A DNA stretch of 45,564 nt from DASYRM01 sp036004405 (GTDB taxonomy: Bacteria > Acidobacteriota > Vicinamibacteria > Vicinamibacterales > UBA2999): NCBI GenBank assembly GCA_036004405.1, contig DASYRM010000115.1, positions 1 through 45,564 on the forward strand, given 5' to 3'. Below the pieces are notes generated by a model. The model ran no database searches, was not told the origin of the DNA, and saw nothing but the letters and a program-made list of their open reading frames with translations. Shown piece by piece: positions 7,728 to 16,118 of this stretch; position 1 is the stretch's first letter, and each line of letters opens with the position of its first letter. The position numbers and the translations under genes are program-made.

Positions 7728-10463
7728 TCACCGGCGCTCCATGCGCGCGAGAACCTGCGCGACGTGTTCCATTTCGTGCTGATGCAGCGCGGTAAACCCC
7801 GGCTGCGACCGGCCGGTCCGCCACGCGTCCAGGCTCTTCCCGAGCCACGACCGCGCCGCGTCGCGATCGCCCGGCTCGCGCGCCGGGCTCTCCGCCAGCG
7901 CCGCGTAGGCGAACCCGAGGGCGGCATAGGCACGGGCCTGCGTGCGCGCCACTCCGGAGTCTCCGGCCTTCAGGGCCCGCCGGCCCACGTCGAGCGCCTC
8001 GCGGCGGCGGCCGGCCGACCCGTCCAGCGTCGCCAGGCGCTGTGCAGTCTGGATGAACAGCGTCACGATCGCCGCCTGCCCCGACTGCAGTGAGGGCTCG
8101 GCGATGCCCGTCGATCGCAGATAGGCCTCGCGCGCCCCGCGGGCATCGCCAGCACCGGTCAATGCATCGCCCAGATGCTGGGCCACCAGCGCCTGGTAGA
8201 CCTTCAATTGCACGTTGGCGGGATCGATCCGGGCGGCCTCGGCCAGCACCTTCAGCGATTGCTGCTGCACGGCGATTTTCTCGGGCGACCCGTCGTCGAT
8301 CACGGTTTCCACCCGGCTGAGCGCGATCCCGTAGTCGGCGATCGCGCGCTGATCGGCACGGTCGCTGTCGTACAGCTCTTTCGCCAGGCTCGCGACGCGG
8401 CGGAACGCCTGCAAGGCGCCGACTCGGTCGCCAAGATTGCCAACACCAGGGTTCCCCAGGATGTCGGCGACGTGGCCGTAGGCCAGCATGAGATCGCGCT
8501 TCCACGTGACGCTGCGCGGCTCGACCGCAACCACCTGCTCCATCTCTTCCACGCCGCGGCGGAAGTGCGTCAAAGCGTCGGACAACCGCACCAGACCGGT
8601 TTCGGCCATGCCCACAGCGGCGTACGCAGACGAGAGCGACGCGCGGCGCGTCAGGTCGGCCGGCGACGCTGCGGCCGCGTCGCTGAACAGCCGCACGCTC
8701 TCGAGGCCGTCGTGCAGCGCCTGATCGAAGTCTTCGTGATTGCGACGGGTTTCGCTGGAACCGAGGTACGCCTCCGCGAGTGCCGCGCGAAGGTCGGCGC
8801 CGCCCGACGCCGCGAACGGTGTGGCGCGGCGAATGGCGTCCTGGTACGTCGCCACCGCATCGGTCAGCTGGCCGGTGTAGGCCTGCACCGCGGCGATGCG
8901 CGACCCGACCGTCACCCGCTCGACGATGGCCGCCGGGTCGTCCGGGGCCCGGCGCAGCGCGGCGTCGAGCAGCGCCGCAGCCTGCTGGTAGCTGCCGGCC
9001 GCCGCCTTGGTGGCGCCAAGGTTCGCCGCCTGCACGCCGCCCTGCGCGTCGCCAAGCTTGCGATACGCGGTGGCCAGACGCGTCTCGGCGCGCGCGTCGC
9101 CCTGCGCGGATCCGACCAACGAATTCAGGTATGCCACGCCCGTTCTGACGATCAGCTCACGGGCGCGCGTCGACCCTGGCAAGTCGCGCACCGCGTCGTG
9201 GACATCGAACACCAGCGCGTCGGCCAGCGACCGCACCTGCTGCAGGCGCGACTCCGCCACGCGCGCCTGATAGAGCGAGGACGCCAGGCCTCCCAGGAGC
9301 ACGATCACAATCGACACAGCTGCGCCCACCGCGCCGCGGTGCCGCCGGACGAACTTCATCGCGCGGTAGCGCCGCGTCTGGGCTCGCGCCAGAACGGGCT
9401 CGTGCTCCAGCGTGCGCCGGACGTCATCGGCGAGCCGCGCGGCCGACTCGTAGCGCCGGCGGGGATCGGTCTCGAGCGCGCGCAGCAGGACGTTGTCGAG
9501 ATCACCGGCGAGCTGACGCGCCCAGGTCTTTCCGACCGCGGCGGCGCTCGGCGGCGCGATCGCGTTGTCGTCGAGCGCGTGCTCGATGGCCACCGGCGTG
9601 AGCCCGTCGAACCGGCGCGGGCAGGCGCCGGTCACGAGCTCGTAGAGCACCGCGCCGAGTGAATAGACGTCCGAGAGCGGCGTTGCCGGCTCGCCGCGAA
9701 TCTGCTCGGGGCTCGCGTAGTTGGGGGTCATCGCCGACGCGACCGTTTCGTCGGCGCCAGGCGCCTCGTTCCGAAGCAGCTTGCAGATGCCGAAGTCGAG
9801 CAGCTTGGGCACGCCGTCGGCGCCCACGAGGATGTTGCCCGGCTTGAGATCGCGGTGGACGATGAAATTACGGTGGGCGTAGTCCACCGCCGAGCAGAGC
9901 GCCTGGAAGAGGGCGAGGCGTTCGGGCAGCCCCAGTCCGGCCCGGTCGGCAAAGACCGTCACCGCGGGGCCGTCGATGTACTCCATCACGATGTACGGCA
10001 GCCCGCGTTCCGTCGTGCCGCCGTCGAGCAGGCGGCTGATGTTCGGGTGCTGCAACCGTGCGAGGGTCTGCCGCTCGCGGCGGAAGCGCGCCAGGATGAA
10101 CTCGGTATCCATCCCGGGGCGAACGAGCTTGATCGCCACGTTCGCGCGGTACTGGTCGTCGTCGCGCTCGGCCAGGAACACGGTGCCCATGCCGCCGCGA
10201 CCGAGCTCGCGCAGCAAGCGGTAGGGGCCGACGCGAGGCGGGTGGGCGCTGGCCTCGAAGAAGGCGGTCGCGGCGCGCTGGATCCGCTCCTGGACGAATC
10301 CGCCGGCGACCGCGCGATGGCTGGCAAGCAGCGACGCCACTTCGCGCCGCAGTTCTTCGTCGCCGGCGCTCTGCTGATCGACAAACGCGGTCCGCTCGCC
10401 GCCGGGCAGGGCCAGCGCCTGCTCGAACAGCTGCCCGGCCGCTTCCCACTGTTCCGGGTTCAT
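7728..10463 (-). CDS. Membrane-anchored Ser/Thr protein kinase with TPR-like C-terminus
   Basis: The 911-residue protein starts with ~75 residues typical of acidobacterial kinases, then a Hanks-type kinase domain (about 80-350): Gly-loop GRGGMGTV at 88-95, catalytic Lys112 in VAIKLV, HRDLKPGN at 203-210 and DFG at 223-225. A TM helix lies near 380-400 (VGAAVSIVIVLLGGLASSLY). The remaining ~500 residues are alpha-helical TPR-like repeats (for example TAYRKLGDAQ, SSAYAAVGMAETGL, RAYAALGFAYAALAE), probably extracytoplasmic. All catalytic residues are present, so an active kinase is expected. The start ATG overlaps the sigma-factor stop as ATGA. Such sigma/kinase pairs are common in Acidobacteriota; the kinase probably controls the sigma factor or its regulon (inference). 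Confidence 0.92.
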   Translation of the reverse strand: MNPEQWEAAGQLFEQALALPGGERTAFVDQQSAGDEELRREVASLLASHRAVAGGFVQERIQRAATAFFEASAHPPRVGPYRLLRELGRGGMGTVFLAERDDDQYRANVAIKLVRPGMDTEFILARFRRERQTLARLQHPNISRLLDGGTTERGLPYIVMEYIDGPAVTVFADRAGLGLPERLALFQALCSAVDYAHRNFIVHRDLKPGNILVGADGVPKLLDFGICKLLRNEAPGADETVASAMTPNYASPEQIRGEPATPLSDVYSLGAVLYELVTGACPRRFDGLTPVAIEHALDDNAIAPPSAAAVGKTWARQLAGDLDNVLLRALETDPRRRYESAARLADDVRRTLEHEPVLARAQTRRYRAMKFVRRHRGAVGAAVSIVIVLLGGLASSLYQARVAESRLQQVRSLADALVFDVHDAVRDLPGSTRARELIVRTGVAYLNSLVGSAQGDARAETRLATAYRKLGDAQGGVQAANLGATKAAAGSYQQAAALLDAALRRAPDDPAAIVERVTVGSRIAAVQAYTGQLTDAVATYQDAIRRATPFAASGGADLRAALAEAYLGSSETRRNHEDFDQALHDGLESVRLFSDAAAASPADLTRRASLSSAYAAVGMAETGLVRLSDALTHFRRGVEEMEQVVAVEPRSVTWKRDLMLAYGHVADILGNPGVGNLGDRVGALQAFRRVASLAKELYDSDRADQRAIADYGIALSRVETVIDDGSPEKIAVQQQSLKVLAEAARIDPANVQLKVYQALVAQHLGDALTGAGDARGAREAYLRSTGIAEPSLQSGQAAIVTLFIQTAQRLATLDGSAGRRREALDVGRRALKAGDSGVARTQARAYAALGFAYAALAESPAREPGDRDAARSWLGKSLDAWRTGRSQPGFTALHQHEMEHVAQVLARMERR

Positions 10464-11026
10464 GCCTGGCGTGTCAGCTCGCGGTGCAGCCAGGCTTCCG
10501 CGAGACGTTGTTCGCGTCCGACTGTGGCCACCGAGATGCTCAGGGCGCGGGCCGTTTCGTCAGCCGAGAGGCCGCCGAAGAAGCGGAGCTCGATGACGCG
10601 CGCCTTGCGTTCGTCCTCGGCCGCCAGACGCGTGAGCGCCTCGTCGAGCGCGAGCAGGTCGTCGCTTCTGGTGGGCGCGAAGGCGATGGCCTCGTCGAGC
10701 GCCACCGGCGCCACGCCGCTGCCGCGCTTCTGGCTTTGGTGCCGGCGCGCGTGATCGACGAGGATCTGCCGCATCAGGTGCGCCGCCACGCCGAAGAAGT
10801 GCGACCGGCCTTCCCAGTCCGGCATGTCCTGCGACACCAGCCGGACGTAGGCTTCGTTGACCAGGGCCGTGGGCTGCAGCGTGAGGGCGGCGCGTTCGTC
10901 GCGCAGGTAGTGCGCCGCCAGCCTCCGCAGCTCACCGTAGACGATCGGAATCAGGGCGTCAATGGCCTGTGAATCACCCAGCCGCAGATCGCGCAGCAGC
11001 TGCGTGACCTGCGACTGAGGATCCAT
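10460..11026 (-). CDS. ECF-type RNA polymerase sigma factor
   Basis: The 188-residue protein has the layout of acidobacterial ECF sigma factors: sigma region 2 (IPIVYGELRRLAAHYLRDERAALTLQPTALVNEAYVRLV, then WEGRSHFFGVAAHLMRQILVDHAR) and region 4 (ALTRLAAEDERKARVIELRFFGGLSADETARALSISVATV, recognition helix with R-E-Q-R-L). The ATG at 11026 has the sequence MDPQSQVTQLL typical of this group. Its stop overlaps the kinase start by ATGA, which points to a stoichiometric sigma/kinase unit. No anti-sigma gene is present; the kinase presumably replaces it (inference). Confidence 0.92.
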   Translation of the reverse strand: MDPQSQVTQLLRDLRLGDSQAIDALIPIVYGELRRLAAHYLRDERAALTLQPTALVNEAYVRLVSQDMPDWEGRSHFFGVAAHLMRQILVDHARRHQSQKRGSGVAPVALDEAIAFAPTRSDDLLALDEALTRLAAEDERKARVIELRFFGGLSADETARALSISVATVGREQRLAEAWLHRELTRQA

Positions 11027-11061
11027 CCGCGAGAGTGTAAGCGATTCCCACGGCGTCGGTG

Positions 11062-11658
11062 CTACGACAGCGGCGTGAGATACCCGAGAAGGGTGACGGT
11101 GCAGTTCACCACTCCGATTCCTGCGGGTCGATACACCGCGAGCGTCAGGGAGTCGTCCACCAGGAGACGGATCGGATACAGCTGCGTGCCGGCGAACCCG
11201 GCGTTCCACGGCACGAGGGGGGGCTCGAAACTGGCGATCGCATAACCGATGGTCGGGTCGTACAACGCGACAGACACGCGCTGAGACGTGAGAGACGTGC
11301 AGTTGACGTTCACATTCTCGAGCACCAGCCGCTGGCCCGCCGGCACGGCATAGGGCTGGCTCTTCAGGAAAACCAGGTTGGGCGCCAGATCGATGAGCTG
11401 CTGCAAGTGCAGCGGCTCCTTGGCCGGCTCCTTCACCGTCACCTCGTTCCCCACCTGCACGGTCGGCGCGTTCACGACGTTGACGTTGGTGGTCTGGGCG
11501 GTCGCGCCTGCCTGGCCGGAGGGTCCGGGCGGATAGGCCTGCGCGCTCGGGCCGGGCGGCCACGCGCTCGTGGCGCTTGCCGACTGGGCGTGAGCTGCGG
11601 TGGCGCCGAAGAGGGTGGCCGCCATCAGGATGGCTGGGGTCAGAATCGTGGGCTTCAT
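11062..11658 (-). CDS. Secreted protein of unknown function
   Basis: The product has 198 residues. A signal peptide (MKPTILTPAILMAATLFGATAAHAQ) is followed by a Pro-Gly-rich stretch with two PPGPS repeats, a short VNVVNAPTVQVGNEVTV segment and a beta-rich C-terminal half with two Cys (VNVNCTSL and VVNCTVTL). The ATG at 11658 follows GGAGATGAG closely and is preferred over an in-frame ATG nine codons upstream. It lies 35 bp upstream of the sigma gene and 68 bp after the KimA-like gene on the same strand. I do not recognise the family; a surface or pilus-like export is possible but unsupported. Confidence 0.65.
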   Translation of the reverse strand: MKPTILTPAILMAATLFGATAAHAQSASATSAWPPGPSAQAYPPGPSGQAGATAQTTNVNVVNAPTVQVGNEVTVKEPAKEPLHLQQLIDLAPNLVFLKSQPYAVPAGQRLVLENVNVNCTSLTSQRVSVALYDPTIGYAIASFEPPLVPWNAGFAGTQLYPIRLLVDDSLTLAVYRPAGIGVVNCTVTLLGYLTPLS

Positions 11659-11726
11659 CGTCTCATCTCCTTCGGGGCGGTTCATCCGCTCCTGCCCCTA
11701 CGGGCGGAATCCGAGACCGAAATCGC

Positions 11727-13640
11727 TCACGACCCTGACGGGACCCGTAGAGGCGGACCTTCAGGTCCGCCTGCAGGCGCACCTACAGGTGCGCCTCTTC
11801 GGACTCCCAGGTGAAACGGCACGCTGGTGACGACGACGTTGGGCTTGAAGAGCAGCGCGCCCTTGATGAGCAGGGCGTGCTGGTTGTGCAGCAGGTGTTG
11901 CCACAGCCGCTTGGGCAGGAACTCCGGCAGGATCACGGTCACGTAGCCGTCTGGATCCGCCCGCTGCGCGTCCTCGATGTACTCGAGCAGCGGTTCCATC
12001 AACGAGCGGAACGGCGAGGCCAGAACCACGAGTTCGGCGCCCTGCCCCCACGTCGCCCATTCCTGGCGCAGCGCGGCGGTGGCGGCAGGGTCGATCTCCA
12101 CGTACACCGCGCGGACGTCGTGCGACAGCGTGCGGGCATATCGCAGCGCCTTGACCACGGCCCGCTGCATGCCGCCGATCGGCACCAGTACGAGGTTGCG
12201 CCCGGGCGAATCCGGGCGCCAGTCCCGCAGCGTCAGCTCCGACGCCACGTGGTCGTAGTGGCGGCGCGTGATCTCGAAGAGCGCCACCAGGACCGGGATC
12301 ATCACGATGATGATCCAGGCGCCCTCCGCCGCCTTCGTCGTCGCCACGATCACGAGGACAATGCCGGTCACGACCGCGCCAAAGCCGTTGATGGCCGCGC
12401 TCGTGCGCCAGCCGCTGCCGCCCAGCGAGCGCCAGTGCATCACCATCCCCGCCTGCGACAGCGTGAACGAGACGAACACGCCGATCATGTAGAGCGGAAT
12501 CAGCGCGTGCGTGTCGCCGCCGAATATGACGAGCAGCACCGACGCCAGCACGCTGAGGATGACGATGCCGTTCGAGAACGCCAGCCGGTCGCCCTGGTTC
12601 ATGAACTGGCGCGGCAGGAAGCGGTCACGGGCCAGGATCGAGGAGAGCCGCGGGAAGTCCGCGTAGGCCGTGTTGGCGGCCAGCACCAGAATCGCCATCG
12701 TGCCGGCCTGCACCAGGTAGTAGGGGATTCCGCGGCCACCGAAGGTGGCGCGCGCGATCTGCGACACGACCGTCTCAGCGTCGTTCGGCACGATGCCGTA
12801 GGCGTGCGCCAGGAGCGTGATGCCGACAAACATCGCGATCGACATCACCGCCATCGCCACGAGCGTCTGAGCCGCGTTCTTGCTCTCCGGCGGGCGGAAT
12901 GCCGGGACGCCGTTGGAGACTGCCTCGACACCGGTGAGCGCGGTACAACCGTTCGAGAACGCCGTCAGCAGCACGAACACCGGCAGCAGGGACGTGCCAG
13001 GCGGCAGCGGATGTTCCGGCGGCGGGACCTCGTGGAGCGTGCCGGTGAGATACCGGAACGTGCCGACCGCAATCATGGCGAGGATACTGACGATAAAGAA
13101 ATAGGTCGGCCCGGCGAAGAGCCGGCCCGACTCGCGTACACCGCGCAGGTTACCCAGCATCAGCACCGCGACGAACACCAGGCACAACACCGTCGGTTCG
13201 ATGTGCCACTGCGGCAGCGCCGACGTGATCGCCGCCACGCCGGCGGCGATACTGACCGAGACGGTCAGGACGTAGTCGATGAGCAGCGATGCGGCGGCGA
13301 CGAGGCTCGGCGCGCGGCCGAGGTTCTCCTTGGCCACGATGTAGGCGCCGCCGCCGCTGGGATAGGCGTGAATCGTCTGGCGATACGAGAAGACGACGAT
13401 CGCGAGCATCGTCGCGATCACCGCGCCGATCGGCGTGACCAGGCTCAGCGCCGCGACGCCGCCGACCGTGAGCACGCGCAGGATCTCTTCGGTCGCGTAG
13501 GCGACCGACGACAACGGATCCGATGACAGCACCGCGAGCCCCGTGACGCGCGAGAACCGTTCGTGATGTGCGAGATGAGACGGAATGGGAGCGCCGACGA
13601 TCAGGCGCTTGACCTGCCCGAGAAACGACTCTTCGGCCAC
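11727..13640 (-). CDS. kimA: KimA-type high-affinity potassium permease (APC superfamily)
   Basis: The 637-residue APC-superfamily permease carries the KimA/YdaO hallmark near its N-terminus (RFSRVTGLAVLSSDPLSSVAYATEEIL), about 12 TM helices to about residue 460 (including SGGGAYIVAKENLG and GVEAVSNGVPAF), then a cytoplasmic USP-like tail (NLVLVPIGGMQRAVVKALRYA to FKPNVVVTSVPFHLG). KimA proteins are proton-coupled K+ importers that c-di-AMP inhibits. The chosen start is GTG 13640, five bases after GGAGG; an in-frame TTG at 13652 would overlap the riboswitch. A c-di-AMP riboswitch directly upstream supports the assignment strongly. The last ~25 residues (RRGAPVGAPAGGPEGPPLR) are encoded by a palindromic repeat and are not native to the family. 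Confidence 0.9.
   Translation of the reverse strand: MAEESFLGQVKRLIVGAPIPSHLAHHERFSRVTGLAVLSSDPLSSVAYATEEILRVLTVGGVAALSLVTPIGAVIATMLAIVVFSYRQTIHAYPSGGGAYIVAKENLGRAPSLVAAASLLIDYVLTVSVSIAAGVAAITSALPQWHIEPTVLCLVFVAVLMLGNLRGVRESGRLFAGPTYFFIVSILAMIAVGTFRYLTGTLHEVPPPEHPLPPGTSLLPVFVLLTAFSNGCTALTGVEAVSNGVPAFRPPESKNAAQTLVAMAVMSIAMFVGITLLAHAYGIVPNDAETVVSQIARATFGGRGIPYYLVQAGTMAILVLAANTAYADFPRLSSILARDRFLPRQFMNQGDRLAFSNGIVILSVLASVLLVIFGGDTHALIPLYMIGVFVSFTLSQAGMVMHWRSLGGSGWRTSAAINGFGAVVTGIVLVIVATTKAAEGAWIIIVMIPVLVALFEITRRHYDHVASELTLRDWRPDSPGRNLVLVPIGGMQRAVVKALRYARTLSHDVRAVYVEIDPAATAALRQEWATWGQGAELVVLASPFRSLMEPLLEYIEDAQRADPDGYVTVILPEFLPKRLWQHLLHNQHALLIKGALLFKPNVVVTSVPFHLGVRRGAPVGAPAGGPEGPPLRVPSGS
11747..11797. 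repeat. Double palindromic repeat at the 3' end of the KimA-like gene
   Basis: After GTAG (11747-11750) two hairpins stand in tandem: AGGCGGACCT-TC-AGGTCCGCCT (11751-11772) and AGGCGCACCT-AC-AGGTGCGCCT (11775-11796). They lie inside the coding sequence of the permease and form its Gly/Ala/Pro-rich C-terminal tail. In RNA they would give two stable stem-loops just before the stop codon, so they could also attenuate read-through into the next leftward genes. Confidence 0.85.
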
Positions 13641-13652
13641 GAATACCTCCAA

Positions 13653-13806
13653 CCGCCGACGGGGTTAGCTGACGGGCTCGAGGTTGGAAGTCCTCTACTC
13701 CGCCTCCGCGCGCCTTCAGACGGCGCGCTTCGGCGAGAGATTCGCCCCGGTGAGCGGTGCTCACGTGGGTCCCCCGTATCGCTCCAGCCGGAGCGAATTT
13801 GGCGAT
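13653..13806 (-). promoter_or_regulatory. Cyclic-di-AMP riboswitch (ydaO/yuaA class)
   Basis: Read on the minus strand, the leader has the conserved blocks of this class in order: GATACGGGGGACC (GGGGGA at 13775-13770), CCGGGGCGAATC (13750-13739), a variable hairpin, GTAGAGGAC, and CCCGTCAGCTAACCCC (13676-13661) followed by GTCGGCGG. The terminal helix can form between ATCGCC (13806-13801) and GGCG near 13657-13654. The aptamer ends about three bases before the GGAGG ribosome site of the KimA-like gene. Known members turn off K+ uptake and cell-wall genes when c-di-AMP binds. Because no intrinsic terminator separates it from the gene, control is more likely at translation initiation (inference). 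Confidence 0.9.
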
Positions 13807-13812
13807 GTTCTG

Positions 13813-13841
13813 ATTATCGGCGGCGACCGGCGGCCTTGACA
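13813..13841 (-). promoter_or_regulatory. Likely promoter of the riboswitch/KimA transcript
   Basis: A GATAAT -10 box (13818-13813, minus strand) would start transcription about 7 bases downstream, exactly at the first base of the aptamer. The -35 region is weak (TGTCAA at 13841-13836, 17 bp upstream). The position relative to the aptamer is the main support. Confidence 0.5.
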
Positions 13842-13865
13842 CGCGACTTATGAACTTTTTATGAC
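13836..13865 (+). promoter_or_regulatory. Likely promoter of the KdpD-like kinase operon
   Basis: TTGACA (13836-13841, a perfect -35 hexamer) is followed after 18 bp by TATGAC (13860-13865). It overlaps, on the opposite strand, the -35 region of the riboswitch promoter, so the two divergent transcripts may compete or share a regulator. A start near 13871 favours the GTG/ATG at 13918-13924 over the ATG at 13861 as the kinase start. Confidence 0.5.
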
Positions 13866-13923
13866 TTTCTTACCCGCCGCCCGAGCCGGCCCTGGGCCGC
13901 TGTCACAATTGAATCGAGTGGTG

Positions 13924-15432
13924 ATGCGACGTTTTGCGCCGACTCGCGACCTCATCGTCCTGCTCGTCAGCCTCGCCGCCATCGCCGGCATCACGGCGGC
14001 GCTGCGTGCCCTGCCCGGCGTCAGCCCGACGACCGTCGCGCTGGCGTTGCTGCTGGTCGTGCTCGGCGCGGCCACCACGGCTCGCCTGCGCGTGGCGATC
14101 GTCGCGTCGGTCGTGGGCATGCTCGCGTTCAACTTCTTCTTCCTGCCACCGGTCGGCACCTTCACGATTGCCGATCCCCAGAACTGGATTGCCCTCTTTG
14201 CGTTTCTCGTGGTTGCGATCATCGCCAGCAACCTGTCGGCGGCCGCGCAGGACCGCACCCGCGAAGCGATCGCCCGCCGCAACGAGCTGGCGCGCCTCTT
14301 CGATCTCACGCGCGACGTGCTGCTCACCACCGAGACCGCGAGCGCCATCGATGCGCTGGCGCGGCATGTCGCCCGGCGGTTCGAGCTCTCGACGGTCGCC
14401 ATCTGTCTGCCGGCGGACCAGGGGTGGCGCATCCACCAGGGCGGTGCGGGCGAGCTCGGTTTGGAGACGTCCGCGTTGAACGAAGCGCTCGCGAAAGCGC
14501 GAGGCACACTCGAGTTCGACGCCTACCAGCGCGCCTACGGCGGTCACACTCGCACGGGCGCGAACAACGACATCATCCTCATCCCGCTCCGCCACGGCAC
14601 GCGAGCCGTAGGACTGCTGGCGGCTGCGTCACCGGCACTCGACATCGGCACGCTGGACGCCATCGCCGGCGTGGTCGCCATCGCCATCGAGCGCACGCAG
14701 TTCCTCGAGGAGCGTGACGCCGCCGAGCTGGTGCGCCAGAAGGCGGACCTCGCCGCCACCCTGCTCGCCTCGCTCAGCCACGACCTCAGGACGCCCCTCA
14801 CGGCCATCCGCGTCGCGGTGGAAAACCTGTGCGGCGATCTCGCCGCCGAGGAGCGGCGCGCCCAGGCGGGGGCCGCCATCACCGAGCTGGGTCGCCTGAC
14901 GCGGCTGTTCCAGGACATCCTCGACATGGCCCGCATCGACGCAGCCGCTATTCGCGTCGATCGCCAGTGGGTGGTCGCCGCCGACGTCGTCGATGCCGCG
15001 ATGGCACACGTGCGCCATGCACTCGAGGGGCGCCTCGTTCGCGCCGACGCGGACGCCGATCTGGAAGTGGAAATCGATCCGCGCCTTGCCTCCGGAGCCC
15101 TGTCACACCTGCTCGAAAACGCCGCGCAGTACTCTCCGCCCGACCGCGGCATCGACGTGCACGCCCGGGTGGAACGCGATGGGCTCCACGTGTCGGTCAC
15201 CGATCATGGGCCGGGCCTCGACCCCGGCGAGCTGGATCACCTGTTCGAGCGGTTCTACCGCGGCCGTGCGGCGCGGCAGGCGTCGTTCGGGACCGGGATG
15301 GGACTCTCGATAACTCGAGGGCTCCTGGCGGCGGCCGGCGGCCGGGTGTGGGCTGAGAATGTGCCGGGGGCCGGCGCCCGGTTCACCATCGTCGTGCCAG
15401 GATCCGTGCGTCCGGTCACGGTGGCACAGTAG
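13924..15432 (+). CDS. KdpD-like sensor histidine kinase (DUF4118-GAF-HisKA-HATPase), lacks KdpD N-domain
   Basis: The 502-residue protein corresponds to the C-terminal half of KdpD: four TM helices of the DUF4118 sensor (DLIVLLVSLAAIAGI to FLVVAIIASNL, with FNFFFLPPVGTFTIADPQNW between), a GAF-like domain (about 120-265), HisKA with H286 in LLASLSHDLRTP, then the HATPase domain with N-box LSHLLENAAQYSP, G1 DHGPGLDP and G2 GTGMGLSI. All catalytic motifs are intact. The N-terminal KdpD P-loop and USP domains are absent; a separate gene at 17920 encodes them. An in-frame ATG at 13861 would lie on the predicted promoter. The response regulator follows 2 bp after the stop. It probably senses K+ or ionic stress. 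Confidence 0.9.
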   Translation: MRRFAPTRDLIVLLVSLAAIAGITAALRALPGVSPTTVALALLLVVLGAATTARLRVAIVASVVGMLAFNFFFLPPVGTFTIADPQNWIALFAFLVVAIIASNLSAAAQDRTREAIARRNELARLFDLTRDVLLTTETASAIDALARHVARRFELSTVAICLPADQGWRIHQGGAGELGLETSALNEALAKARGTLEFDAYQRAYGGHTRTGANNDIILIPLRHGTRAVGLLAAASPALDIGTLDAIAGVVAIAIERTQFLEERDAAELVRQKADLAATLLASLSHDLRTPLTAIRVAVENLCGDLAAEERRAQAGAAITELGRLTRLFQDILDMARIDAAAIRVDRQWVVAADVVDAAMAHVRHALEGRLVRADADADLEVEIDPRLASGALSHLLENAAQYSPPDRGIDVHARVERDGLHVSVTDHGPGLDPGELDHLFERFYRGRAARQASFGTGMGLSITRGLLAAAGGRVWAENVPGAGARFTIVVPGSVRPVTVAQ

Positions 15433-15434
15433 CT

Positions 15435-16118
15435 GTGGGCACCCGCATCCTCATCGTCGACGACGAGCCGAACATCCTCGGCACCGTGGCGCCACTCCTG
15501 CGCACCCGCGGCTACGAGGTGTTTTCGGCCATGAGCGGGCGGGCGGGACTCGAGAGCGTCGACCGCGACAGACCCGACCTCATCGTGCTCGACCTGGGAC
15601 TTCCAGACATGGACGGCGTGGACGTGTGCCGCCAGATTCGAGAAACCACGAACGTGCCGGTCCTGGTGCTCTCGGCACGCGGCGCCGAAGGCGACAAGGT
15701 GGGCGCGCTGGATGCCGGCGCCGACGACTACGTGACGAAACCGTTCGGAGCCGAAGAGCTGCTGGCGCGCATCCGGGCCGCGCTCCGGCGGGTGGAAGCA
15801 CCGTCGCCGCCGAGCGAGCCCCTCGTGCGCGGCAATCTGGTCGTCGACCGCGAGCGGTTCCGCGTGCTGCGGAACGGCGAGGAAGTGCGGCTCACGCCGA
15901 AGGAGTTCGAGCTGCTGACGTTTCTCGCCCAGCACCCCGGACGGGTGCTGACGCACCGCGCCATCCTCAAGGCGATCTGGGGGGCCAACGCCGTCGATCA
16001 ACCCGAGCACCTGCGGGTGCTCGTTGGGGCGCTGCGGAAGAAGATCGAGACCGATCCTTCCTCGCCAAAATACATTCTCACGGAGCCATGGGTCGGTTAT
16101 CGCTTCGCGGACCTTTGA
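15435..16118 (+). CDS. KdpE-like response regulator (OmpR family)
   Basis: The 227-residue protein has a receiver domain (ILIVDDEPNIL, phospho-acceptor Asp53 in LIVLDLGLPDMDG, conserved Ser80 and Lys102 in DDYVTKPF) and an OmpR-type winged helix (RNGEEVRLTPKEFELLTFLAQHPG, the AILKAIWG helix, LRVLVGALRKKIE and the wing ILTEPWVGYRF), which matches KdpE very closely. The start is GTG, 2 bp after the kinase stop. It is the obvious partner of the upstream kinase. There is no kdpFABC operon in the window, so its targets may be the ion transporters here: the KimA-like gene, the APC-MgtE fusion or the KdpD-N gene (inference). Confidence 0.9.
   Translation: MGTRILIVDDEPNILGTVAPLLRTRGYEVFSAMSGRAGLESVDRDRPDLIVLDLGLPDMDGVDVCRQIRETTNVPVLVLSARGAEGDKVGALDAGADDYVTKPFGAEELLARIRAALRRVEAPSPPSEPLVRGNLVVDRERFRVLRNGEEVRLTPKEFELLTFLAQHPGRVLTHRAILKAIWGANAVDQPEHLRVLVGALRKKIETDPSSPKYILTEPWVGYRFADL

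Noticed and set aside
11811..13526. 571-codon plus-strand frame opposite the KimA-like gene
   Set aside because: Composition is almost only Arg, His, Gln, Asp and Val; it mirrors the permease codons and shows no protein features.
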